Below are positions 1 through 6,710 of a stretch of DNA of 8,869 nt, one piece after another. A program made the position numbers and the translations under genes. The stretch comes from Ruminococcaceae bacterium UBA6855 (GTDB lineage: Bacteria; Bacillota; Clostridia; Oscillospirales; Acutalibacteraceae): assembly GCA_002451755.1 (NCBI GenBank), contig DKDF01000022.1, positions 14,279 to 23,147 of the forward strand. Direction: 5' to 3'. Position 1 is the first letter of the stretch, and each line of letters begins with the position of its first letter. A model generated the notes under the pieces. That model ran no database searches and was not told the origin of the DNA. It worked only from the letters and a program-made list of their open reading frames with translations.

Positions 1-2
1 AT

Positions 3-518
3 TCAAAAGGTCCCGTGATTTTCAAGCAGGAACGCCTCGGAAAAGACGGAAAGGTTTTTGAAATGTATAAGTTCCGCTCGATGTGTGTCGGTGCGGAGCA
101 TATGGGAACGGGGCAGTATTCGTATAAGGGCGACAGCCGCGTGACCCGCGTCGGAAAAATAATAAGAGCGACCAGCCTCGACGAGCTGCCGCAGTTCATA
201 AACATTCTCAAGGGCGATATGAGCTTCATCGGTCCGCGCCCGACGCTCACATATCATCCGTGGAAGCTCGAAGAATACACCGACTTTCAGCGCAGACGCT
301 TTGAGGTGCGCCCGGGAATAACCGGACTTGCGCAGGTTCACGGCAGAAAAGCGATAGACTGGAACGACAGAATAAAGTACGATGTCGAATATGTCGACAA
401 TCTCTCGCTCGGACTCGATTGCAAAATTCTGTTCCAAACCGTCTGGAATGTCCTGACGATGAAGGACAACGACAATGTCGGCAAAACTTCTCAGACGAAG
501 GAGAACAAAGATGCTTAA
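3..518 (+). CDS. Undecaprenyl-phosphate sugar phosphotransferase (priming glycosyl transferase), C-terminal part
   Basis: The frame is open from the window edge, so the start lies upstream; 171 residues remain. It belongs to the bacterial sugar transferase family (PglC/WcaJ type), which moves a sugar-1-phosphate from a UDP-sugar to undecaprenyl phosphate at the inner membrane face and so starts the repeat unit. Family marks seen in order are GPVIFKQERLG and YKFRSM near the left edge, the LDELPQ motif whose Asp-Glu pair (bases 180-185) is the catalytic dyad in PglC, KGDMSFIGPRP, and RPGITGLAQVHGR, followed by a charged tail. The N-terminal membrane hairpin is outside the window, so a small PglC-like enzyme and a large WbaP-like one cannot be told apart, although the remaining length fits a small enzyme missing a few dozen residues. 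The sugar substrate cannot be read from the sequence. The 3' end overlaps the next gene by 8 nt, suggesting translational coupling. Confidence 0.93.
   Translation, partial: SKGPVIFKQERLGKDGKVFEMYKFRSMCVGAEHMGTGQYSYKGDSRVTRVGKIIRATSLDELPQFINILKGDMSFIGPRPTLTYHPWKLEEYTDFQRRRFEVRPGITGLAQVHGRKAIDWNDRIKYDVEYVDNLSLGLDCKILFQTVWNVLTMKDNDNVGKTSQTKENKDA
498..503 (+). promoter_or_regulatory. Ribosome binding site of the aldolase-like gene (decides its start)
   Basis: AAGGAG lies 7 nt before the ATG at 511, inside the last codons of the sugar transferase gene. This favours the start at 511 over the in-frame ATG at 475, which would add an Arg-rich 12-residue extension that does not look like this family. 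Confidence 0.8.
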
Positions 519-1335
519 GTTGATGTACATAACAAACAGCCCCGAGGTCGCTTCGATAGCGGACGGAGCGGGCGTTGACAGAATATTCATCGACCTCGAA
601 CAGTACGGCAAAGAGAAGCGTCAGAAAAACTGGGATTCCGTGAAGTCGAAGCACAGCATTTCGGATATCCCGAAAGTGAAATCGGCGGTCAAAAACGCGC
701 AGATATTCGTGCGCACCGACCCGATTTTTGACGGCTTTTCCGATGAGCTCGAAGGCGTTCTCGCCTGCGAGCCCGATGTTGTCATGCTGCCGTATTTCAA
801 AACCGTCCGCGAGGTCGAGACTTTTATAAAAGCGGTCGACGGCAGAGCGACCACTTCGCTTTTGCTTGAAACCAGGGAAGCCGCGGAGCAGATAGACGAT
901 ATAATCTCCGTCGGCGGCATCGATGAAATACATATCGGTCTCAACGACCTCTCTCATTCTTACGGCAAAAAGTTCCTCTTTGAAGAGCTGGCGGACGGCA
1001 CTGTGGACAGACTCGTTGAACGCTTTAAAGCCGACGGGATCAAAAACTACGGCTTCGGCGGAATAGCCTCGCTCGGAAGCGGGCTTCTGCCGGCAGAGAT
1101 GATAATCCCCGAGCATTACAGGCTCGGCTCGAACTGCGCGATACTTTCCCGCGCATTCTGCGATGTCTCAAAGGTCGGCGATATCGACGAGATACGCCGC
1201 ATCTTCGACGAGGGTGTGAGCGCAATACGCGATTACGAAAAAAAGTGTGCCGCCATGAGCGAACAGGAGCTTTCGGAAAACTCTGTGGCTCTCAAACAGC
1301 GCGTTGAAGAAATAGTCAGCAATATGCAGCAGTAA
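511..1335 (+). CDS. HpcH/HpaI aldolase/citrate lyase family protein in a polysaccharide operon
   Basis: This is a 274-residue TIM-barrel protein of the HpcH/HpaI family, whose metal-dependent members make or split 4-hydroxy-2-oxo acids with pyruvate as one partner. Visible marks are IFIDLEQ (residues 25-31), Arg68 in FVRTDP, matching the pyruvate-binding Arg70 of HpaI, Glu120 in LLLETREA and Asp146 in IGLNDLS. The last two are 26 residues apart, the same spacing as the metal ligands Glu149 and Asp175 of HpaI. At the position of the HpaI catalytic His45 (DGEH) this protein has Gln31 (DLEQ), so ordinary aldolase chemistry is uncertain. The last 45 or so residues are charged and probably helical. 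The start was chosen from the AAGGAG at 498-503 and the MLKLMYITNSPE beginning. The gene overlaps the primer gene by 8 nt, so a role in this polysaccharide pathway, such as making an acidic or keto-acid component, is a fair inference. The substrate is unknown. Confidence 0.85.
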   Translation: MLKLMYITNSPEVASIADGAGVDRIFIDLEQYGKEKRQKNWDSVKSKHSISDIPKVKSAVKNAQIFVRTDPIFDGFSDELEGVLACEPDVVMLPYFKTVREVETFIKAVDGRATTSLLLETREAAEQIDDIISVGGIDEIHIGLNDLSHSYGKKFLFEELADGTVDRLVERFKADGIKNYGFGGIASLGSGLLPAEMIIPEHYRLGSNCAILSRAFCDVSKVGDIDEIRRIFDEGVSAIRDYEKKCAAMSEQELSENSVALKQRVEEIVSNMQQ

Positions 1336-1354
1336 AACGATTGGAGAATAACCG

Positions 1355-2491
1355 ATGAAAGTTTTATTCGTCGCCACGGTGCGCAGCCATATCGGGCAGT
1401 TTCATATGCCGTTTATTCGCGAGCTCAAAGCCCACGGAGCCCAAGTAGATGCCGCGTTCAAGGACAATTCCGCGGACAAGCCGGGACTCGATCTGTCGGC
1501 AATCGACAAAACATTTGAAGTCCCGTTCGAGCGTCAGCCTCTGAGACCCGATAACATAAAGGCATATAAAACGCTCAAAAAAATTATCGACAGCAATAAC
1601 TATGACGCCATACATTGCCACACTCCGATGGGTGCGGTCATTGCCCGCCTCGCGGCAAAGGGCGCCCGCAAAAAAGGAACAAAAGTAATTTACACGGCGC
1701 ACGGCTTCCATTTCTTTAAAGGCGCGCCGCTCAAGAATTGGCTGTTCTTTTATCCTGTTGAAAAGTATCTTTCAAAATACACCGACTGCCTTATAACAAT
1801 AAACAGTGAGGACTATGCCCTCGCGCATGAGAAGAGATTCAGAGCCGGAAAGATATATCAGGTTCACGGCGTCGGCGTTGAGCTTGACCGATTTAAGGCA
1901 GTCGACGACGAAGAAAAAGCGAGACTCAGAGCCGAATACGGCTACGACAACGATACTTTTATTATGATTTATCCCGCCGATCTCTCGGTCAGAAAGAACC
2001 AGCCGATGCTCTTCGATGCGCTTCAAAAAATAGTGCAGAAGAACAAAAATGTGAAGCTGCTCCTGCCGGGTCAGCCGATAAGGCTCGAGGAGTACAAGCA
2101 GATGGTCGCCGAGCGCGGTATCGCCGAAAATGTCGATTTTCTCGGTTATCGCCGCGATATAAATAACCTCGTTGGTCTGAGCGATCTGTCGGTTGCGTCG
2201 AGCTTCCAGGAGGGTCTGCCGATAAACCTCATCGAGGCTATGGCTATGGGCAATCCGATAGTCGCCACCGATGTGCGCGGCAACAATGACGCAGTCGAGG
2301 ACGGAGTCAACGGCTATCTCGTTCCCGTCGGCGACAGCGGGATGATGGCGGAAAAAATACTCGAGCTTATGAACGACCGCGAAAAGCTTCGCACATTCGG
2401 CGAAAACGGTCTCGATATGGTCAGGGATTTTTCAACCGAGAATGTCAACCGCGAGATGCTGACTATCTACAGCAATCTCGGACTCATCTGA
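1355..2491 (+). CDS. GT4-family glycosyltransferase (EpsD/CapM-like)
   Basis: This 378-residue protein has the two-domain GT-B layout of family 4 retaining glycosyltransferases. It is a cytoplasmic enzyme that would transfer a sugar from a nucleotide-sugar to the growing lipid-linked repeat. The N-terminal acceptor domain starts KVLFVATVRSHIGQFHMPF and contains the IHCHTPMGA and YTAHGFHFFKG segments (about 85-122), typical of EpsD/PglA-like members, followed by a hydrophobic stretch likely to lie on the membrane. The donor domain carries ADLSVRKNQ (about 208-216) and the EX7E motif with Glu286 and Glu294, then AMGNPIVATDVRG. Length is normal and no damage is seen. GGAGA at 1343-1347 stands 7 nt before the ATG. 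The gene begins 19 nt after the aldolase-like gene. Donor and acceptor sugars cannot be inferred. Confidence 0.93.
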   Translation: MKVLFVATVRSHIGQFHMPFIRELKAHGAQVDAAFKDNSADKPGLDLSAIDKTFEVPFERQPLRPDNIKAYKTLKKIIDSNNYDAIHCHTPMGAVIARLAAKGARKKGTKVIYTAHGFHFFKGAPLKNWLFFYPVEKYLSKYTDCLITINSEDYALAHEKRFRAGKIYQVHGVGVELDRFKAVDDEEKARLRAEYGYDNDTFIMIYPADLSVRKNQPMLFDALQKIVQKNKNVKLLLPGQPIRLEEYKQMVAERGIAENVDFLGYRRDINNLVGLSDLSVASSFQEGLPINLIEAMAMGNPIVATDVRGNNDAVEDGVNGYLVPVGDSGMMAEKILELMNDREKLRTFGENGLDMVRDFSTENVNREMLTIYSNLGLI

Positions 2492-2507
2492 GAATAGGGG
2501 CTGCAAT

Positions 2508-3590
2508 ATGAGAATACTGCATTTTGTGCCGGATATAGGCGTCGCAAACGGCGTGATGAGCGTCGTGCTCAACTATTTTCGCGCGATGCCGGAAGATATA
2601 AAATTTGACATAATGTACTTTAAAGAGTGCGAGCGCGACAGGCGCGCTGAGATAGAAGCACTCGGCGGGCGCGTGTTCAGAATAAATACGCCCGGAATAA
2701 AGAGCTTCGTTTCGTCCGAGCTTGACGGCTTTTTTGAAGAGCACAAGGGCGAATATGCGGCGGTACATATCCATGCGCCGTATATGACCTGCCTCATCGC
2801 TCCGAAAGCGAAAAAACATGGGATAAAAAAAGTGGCGGCGCATTGCCACTCAACGCTGTTTTCGCTGAATCCCGACAATCTGCGCAGGAATCAGATTCTT
2901 AATCTCCCGACGCGCTTTCTCGCGGACAAGCTTTTCGCCTGCGGCCGCGAAGCGGGGCGCTACTGGTACGGCAAGGACAGCCGATTCACAGTTCTTCCGA
3001 ATGCCATTGACTGCGCTTCCTACGCCTTTTCCTCGGAAAAGCGCAGCGCGGCGCGCAATGAATTCGGAATAGGCGACAGCACGCTCGTTGTCGGTCATGT
3101 CGGCGTGACGAGTCCGCCGCTGAAGAATCACCCTTATCTTTTGCGCGTGTTTGCCGAGATAAAGAAGGAACACCCGGATGCAGTGCTCCTAATGGCGGGC
3201 GCGGAGGAGACGGATGAACTCAAAGAGCTTGCCGAGGGTCTCGGGATATCCGAGAGTGCGCATTTTCTCGGCAGACGATCTGATATTCCCCGGTTGCTCA
3301 GCGCAATGGATGTTTTTATATTCCCGTCGTTCAGAGAGGGCTTGCCCGTCTCGGTCGTCGAAGCGCAGGCGGCAGGGCTCCCGGTGCTTATGTCCGACAC
3401 CGTGACTGATGAAGTCTGTATTACAGATCATATAAAGCGCCTGTCGATCGACGCTGACCCGAAGGTTTGGGCGAAGGAAATTAAGATAATGCCCGACGAT
3501 CGGCGCGCCTCCGCATTTGAAAAAGTCAGGGACTGCGGCTGGGACATAAATAAATGCGCAAAGACACTTGTTGAATTTTACGAAAGGTGA
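2508..3590 (+). CDS. GT4-family glycosyltransferase (CapH-like), first of two paralogues
   Basis: This is a 360-residue GT-B glycosyltransferase of the CapH/EpsF-like branch of family 4. The N-terminal domain has ILHFVPDIGVANGVMSVVLN, where the usual GGxE loop reads VANGVM, and HIHAPYMT. It also has HCHST (about 112-116), a hallmark of this branch. The donor domain holds VLPNAID (162-168), VGHVGVTSPPLKNH (195-208), GRRSDIPRLLSAMDVFIFPS and the EX7E pair Glu277 and Glu285. The Arg that normally follows VGHVG in GR...QKN is Val here, while the Lys is kept. AGGGG at 2496-2500 lies 7 nt before the ATG, and the gene follows the previous stop by 16 nt. The C-terminal half resembles the product encoded at 4343-5482 along its whole length, indicating an old duplication or common family origin. 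It should add one sugar to the repeat; which sugar is unknown. Confidence 0.92.
   Translation: MRILHFVPDIGVANGVMSVVLNYFRAMPEDIKFDIMYFKECERDRRAEIEALGGRVFRINTPGIKSFVSSELDGFFEEHKGEYAAVHIHAPYMTCLIAPKAKKHGIKKVAAHCHSTLFSLNPDNLRRNQILNLPTRFLADKLFACGREAGRYWYGKDSRFTVLPNAIDCASYAFSSEKRSAARNEFGIGDSTLVVGHVGVTSPPLKNHPYLLRVFAEIKKEHPDAVLLMAGAEETDELKELAEGLGISESAHFLGRRSDIPRLLSAMDVFIFPSFREGLPVSVVEAQAAGLPVLMSDTVTDEVCITDHIKRLSIDADPKVWAKEIKIMPDDRRASAFEKVRDCGWDINKCAKTLVEFYER
3585..3590 (+). promoter_or_regulatory. Ribosome binding site of the GT32 gene, overlapping the upstream stop codon
   Basis: AGGTGA contains the TGA stop of the preceding gene and lies 7 nt before the ATG at 3598. It decides the start in favour of 3598 over the in-frame ATG at 3568, which has no such site and would place ten non-family residues before MPKIPKVIHF. 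The arrangement implies translational coupling. Confidence 0.75.
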
Positions 3591-3597
3591 GAAAACA

Positions 3598-4353
3598 ATG
3601 CCGAAAATACCGAAGGTGATACATTTTTGCTGGTTCGGAGGAGCCGAATATCCCGATCTCATTAAAAACTGCATGGCATCGTGGGAGAAGTATCTTCCCG
3701 AATATGAGATAGTCAAATGGAGCGAAGAGAACTTTGATGTCAATTGCAATCAGTATGTCAAAGAGGCATATGAAAACAAAAAGTGGGCTTTTATTACCGA
3801 TTATGTCCGCCTCTATGCGCTCTATAACTACGGCGGCGTTTATCTCGATTCTGATGTCGAGGTGCTCAAGCCTATAGATGGGTTCCTTGATAACGAAGCT
3901 TTTTCGGGCTTCGAGTCGAGAGACACGGTTCCGACTGCGATAATGGCTTCCGTCAAAGGTCAGCGCTTTATGGGCGAGCTGCTTCACGATTATGATAACA
4001 GAAAGCTTATTCTTGAAGACGGCTCGATAGATATGACTGCGAACACTGTCGTGATAACCGAAGCGTGCCTGAAGCACGGACTCAAGCAGAACGGAAAGAA
4101 ACAGACCGTCGAGGGCTTCACGCTCTATCCGCCGGTGTATTTCTGCCCCAACACAATAGGACGCATTTTCAACAAGCCTTCGAGAAAGAGCTACACCATC
4201 CACCATTCCGCAGGCACATGGAGCGATAACTGCAACCTCAACAGAACCACCATGTGGAAGGCAAAGCGGTATCTGGCGGGAAGACTGAGAGCCGTTATTG
4301 GCACTGACAATATCAAAAAGCTGAAAAGGGCACTTGGACTTTATGACAAATAA
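3598..4353 (+). CDS. GT32-family glycosyltransferase (capsular polysaccharide synthesis, DXD sugar-binding)
   Basis: This 251-residue protein matches family 32 glycosyltransferases (Gly_transf_sug/DXD fold), which are GT-A type, metal-dependent and retaining. The N-terminus PKIPKVIHFCWFGG is the standard opening of the family. WAFITDYVRLYALYNYGG (63-80) leads into the metal-binding DXD formed by Asp84-Ser85-Asp86 in VYLDSDVEVL. Near the C-terminus, YTIHHSAGTWSD is the usual HH...SW-like segment, with Thr before Trp. Length is typical of bacterial capsule-locus members. The last 40 residues are basic (Lys/Arg-rich), fitting contact with the membrane face where the lipid-linked acceptor sits. 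It starts 7 nt after the preceding gene and ends inside the next one. It would transfer a sugar such as hexose or an N-acetylhexosamine, but the sequence does not say which. Confidence 0.93.
   Translation: MPKIPKVIHFCWFGGAEYPDLIKNCMASWEKYLPEYEIVKWSEENFDVNCNQYVKEAYENKKWAFITDYVRLYALYNYGGVYLDSDVEVLKPIDGFLDNEAFSGFESRDTVPTAIMASVKGQRFMGELLHDYDNRKLILEDGSIDMTANTVVITEACLKHGLKQNGKKQTVEGFTLYPPVYFCPNTIGRIFNKPSRKSYTIHHSAGTWSDNCNLNRTTMWKAKRYLAGRLRAVIGTDNIKKLKRALGLYDK
4324..4330 (+). promoter_or_regulatory. Weak, far-set ribosome binding site of the third GT4 gene
   Basis: AAAAGGG lies 12 nt before the ATG at 4343 and only 3 nt before an in-frame TTG at 4334. Neither spacing is ideal; ATG at 4343 is preferred. 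Initiation here probably leans on coupling with the upstream gene, whose stop at 4351-4353 falls beyond the start. Confidence 0.5.
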
Positions 4354-5482
4354 AACAGGTTTGAACGGCAGAAAGAAAGTATTGATAGTCCTCGATACAT
4401 TGAGGCGCGGCGGCATCGAGATAGCGGCGCTGAGATTTTGCAGGCTTCTCAATCGCGACGATTACGAATGTACGTTCCTTGTGCGCAAGGGCGAAAATAT
4501 GGACGAATCGATGGTCGGCGAAATAGCCGACATCGGCGCTGAGATAATAACCAAGCCGTCCGCAGCCGATAACTATATAAAAGATTACTTCTTCCTGCTG
4601 AAAACGATGAAAGACGGAAAATATGATATAGTCCACTCGCATTTGCTGTTTTATAACGGCATAGTGATGCGCGCGGCATACAAGGCGGGAGTCAGGAAAC
4701 GCATAGCGCAGAGCCACGCAACGCAGGACAACCGCTCAAGAAGCCGCATTAAGAAATTTGCTACGGACATATATAAGCGCATCATGCAGCGCTGGCTCAA
4801 AAAATATGCCACGGATCTCGTCGGCTGCAGCAAAAAAGCCGGGGTATATATGTGCTCGGAGAAGCTCTTCGAAAAGCGCGGCTATGTTCTGCCGAACTAT
4901 GTCGATGCGGCGAAATATGAATTCAGCCCTCAGCGCAGAGCGGCTGCGCGTGAAAAGCTCGGGCTGTCGGACGAATTAATTATAGGTCATGTGGGCTCAA
5001 TCTATTGGATAAAAAATCAGACATTTCTTGTCTCGCTGCTCGCCGAGCTGCTTGAAACTGAGCCTAACTCGCGGCTTATGCTTGTCGGCGACGAGAGAGA
5101 CGACGGGGAAACGCGGGCTTTAGCTGAAAAGCTCGGCGTGTCCGATAAAGTGATTTTTACAGGCAGCCGGGATGATATTCCCGATTTGCTCAACGCCATG
5201 GATGTGTTCGTGTTCCCGTCAAGGTTTGAGGCGCTTCCGATCGCGCCGATAGAGGCGCAGGCGGCGTCGCTTCCGTGCGTGACATCTCTCGGTGTTCCTG
5301 AGGAGATAAAGGTCAATGCTGCATTTGAACGCATTTCTCTCGATGAGCCTGCTTCGCTGTGGATAGAGAAAATATGCGAATTTTCAAAACTTGACAGGGC
5401 GGCGATGGATCTCTCCGGTCTGCGCGCCCGTTACTCGGCTGAAAGCGTCAGAGAGAAGCTCTTGAATTTGTACAGTTTATAG
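4343..5482 (+). CDS. GT4-family glycosyltransferase (EpsF/CapH-like), second paralogue
   Basis: This is a 379-residue GT-B family 4 enzyme. The acceptor domain shows VLIVLDTLRRGGIEIAAL with the GGxE loop (23-26), VHSHLLFYNG and QSHAT (123-127). The donor domain has YVLPNYVDAAKYEFS, IGHVGSIYWIKNQ (214-226), GSRDDIPDLLNAMDVFVFPS and the EX7E pair Glu296 and Glu304. As in its paralogue at 2508-3590, the donor-phosphate Arg expected after VGHVG is absent (Ser here) while the Lys is kept. The start is uncertain: ATG at 4343 overlaps the previous gene by 11 nt, and TTG at 4334 would add three residues. The segment 130-150 is strongly basic and probably sits at the membrane. The paralogue's C-terminal motifs (for example DIPxLLxAMDVFxFPS and VEAQAAxLP-like) recur here in order. 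It adds one sugar of unknown identity to the repeat unit. Confidence 0.92.
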   Translation: MTNKTGLNGRKKVLIVLDTLRRGGIEIAALRFCRLLNRDDYECTFLVRKGENMDESMVGEIADIGAEIITKPSAADNYIKDYFFLLKTMKDGKYDIVHSHLLFYNGIVMRAAYKAGVRKRIAQSHATQDNRSRSRIKKFATDIYKRIMQRWLKKYATDLVGCSKKAGVYMCSEKLFEKRGYVLPNYVDAAKYEFSPQRRAAAREKLGLSDELIIGHVGSIYWIKNQTFLVSLLAELLETEPNSRLMLVGDERDDGETRALAEKLGVSDKVIFTGSRDDIPDLLNAMDVFVFPSRFEALPIAPIEAQAASLPCVTSLGVPEEIKVNAAFERISLDEPASLWIEKICEFSKLDRAAMDLSGLRARYSAESVREKLLNLYSL

Positions 5483-5485
5483 CAG

Positions 5486-5491
5486 AGGAGG
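5486..5491 (+). promoter_or_regulatory. Consensus Shine-Dalgarno site of the polymerase gene
   Basis: AGGAGG is a full consensus match placed 7 nt before the ATG at 5499. It is the best ribosome binding site in the window, in front of the only multi-pass membrane protein seen. Confidence 0.8.
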
Positions 5492-5498
5492 GATAGCT

Positions 5499-6686
5499 AT
5501 GTTGGTATATCTTGCGATAGTGGTGGTGTTCTGCGCCATTTATCCTATTATTCCGCGAAAACATATAAAATGGCTGTTCCTGGCTCTGGTGCTCGCGCTG
5601 TCAATTATGGCGTTTTATATGAAGCCCTATGAGACCGACGATATCAGCAATTATTTTAATCAGGTGTCGATGCTCAGAAACGGCGGCTTCAGTACCCTGA
5701 GAAGATGCATTCAAAACGGCGATAATCATTGGGACTCGCTTCCCGTCTGCGGATTCTATTTCTATCTTATCAGCCGCTTCCCGGATAACGGAATGCTTCC
5801 TGCCGTTACTATATTTTTGGCTTACGGAAGTATGTTTTGGGTGCTGTGGAGAGCTTCGCAGAGATACGAAGTGAATAAGTGGTATCTGTTCGTCGCGTTG
5901 TTCTTCATTCTGTCTACATACTGGTTCTATGATATCTGCAGCGGAATCAGAAACGGATTGACATTCACGCTCTTTTGCCTGTTCGCGTATGTCGAGCTGG
6001 TCGAAAAGAAATATAAACCGGCATGCTGGCTCGGATATCTGGCAATGTGCTTTATGCATTCGAGCGGCATACTTATGATGATGATTCGCATAGCGCTGCT
6101 GCTTTCCGGCAAGAAAAACAGCAAGTTTATGTCCGTGCTCGTCTTTTTTGCGATGATACTCGGCGGAGCCGTCGTGCCCCGTCTCGGAGAGATCACCAAT
6201 ATAGAATACCTCCAGCTGATTTCCGAAAAGGCGGAGAGAGCCACGGCGACGAGCGGATTTGTGAACGGAACGCAGTATCTTGTAAATGTATCTGTGTTCG
6301 TGATTGCCGTATGCGTCTTTTATTATGCGGTTTATGTTATCAAAAAACAGACGGAAAAGTACGAAAGCTTTTCGAATTATATAAATTTTGTTCAGCTGAT
6401 AGTATTTTTTATGCTGGGTTCGGTGACATTCACTCTGACCTTTATCCGCTTTGCCCGCTGGGTGATTCCCGCGGTCATTTCGGTAGTCTTTATGGTCGGT
6501 ATGCAGGCAAACTCGAACGCAAAAGTTGAGATGATTACCGGCAGAAAAAACAAGTCGGTAATAAAATCCGGCATGACGCTGTCCTCAAACGAACTTGTTA
6601 TCAATTTCTGCATGGTGGGTTATCTGCTCGTTCATATGTGGTACGCCTGCAACGGTACGAGCCTGATATGGCTCCATTTCAGCTAA
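5499..6686 (+). CDS. EpsG-family / Wzy-like polysaccharide polymerase, multi-pass membrane protein
   Basis: This 395-residue hydrophobic protein resembles the EpsG family, thought to act as the Wzy polymerase that joins lipid-linked repeats on the outer membrane leaflet in Gram-positive exopolysaccharide systems. About eleven membrane spans can be read, near residues 1-18, 24-41, 99-117, 128-146, 153-168, 175-202, 210-227, 260-281, 297-315, 321-336 and 366-383. Family-like features are the acidic DDISNYF after span 2 (Asp47, Asp48), GIRNG (149-153, Arg151) at the start of a span, and FMHSSG with His187. The loop 337-364 is polar and Lys-rich, probably cytoplasmic. Length is normal for EpsG proteins. 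It sits between glycosyltransferase genes, 16 nt after the third GT4 and 24 nt before the GT2 gene, as polymerases usually do. An O-antigen ligase-like role is possible, but the EpsG pattern fits better. Confidence 0.85.
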   Translation: MLVYLAIVVVFCAIYPIIPRKHIKWLFLALVLALSIMAFYMKPYETDDISNYFNQVSMLRNGGFSTLRRCIQNGDNHWDSLPVCGFYFYLISRFPDNGMLPAVTIFLAYGSMFWVLWRASQRYEVNKWYLFVALFFILSTYWFYDICSGIRNGLTFTLFCLFAYVELVEKKYKPACWLGYLAMCFMHSSGILMMMIRIALLLSGKKNSKFMSVLVFFAMILGGAVVPRLGEITNIEYLQLISEKAERATATSGFVNGTQYLVNVSVFVIAVCVFYYAVYVIKKQTEKYESFSNYINFVQLIVFFMLGSVTFTLTFIRFARWVIPAVISVVFMVGMQANSNAKVEMITGRKNKSVIKSGMTLSSNELVINFCMVGYLLVHMWYACNGTSLIWLHFS

Positions 6687-6710
6687 ATTTTAGGATTAGG
6701 AGACGGGCAT

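Noticed and set aside
475..513. Upstream ATG at 475 as start of the aldolase-like gene
   Set aside because: It would add 12 mostly basic residues not seen in the family and lacks a ribosome binding site, whereas 511 has AAGGAG at 7 nt.
247..1116. Long open frame on the - strand opposite the primer and aldolase-like genes
   Set aside because: It lies antisense to two strongly recognisable genes, shows no family motif and has a Cys/Arg/His-rich tail typical of shadow frames created by the codon bias of the + strand.
3526..4452. Long open frame on the - strand opposite the GT32 gene
   Set aside because: It covers the full GT32 coding region in antisense, has no recognisable domain and no credible start signal, so it is a shadow of the GT32 frame.
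6023..6529. 168-codon + strand frame inside the polymerase gene
   Set aside because: It is an alternative frame within a well-supported membrane protein gene, with a composition unlike a real protein (Cys and Arg-rich, no motif).
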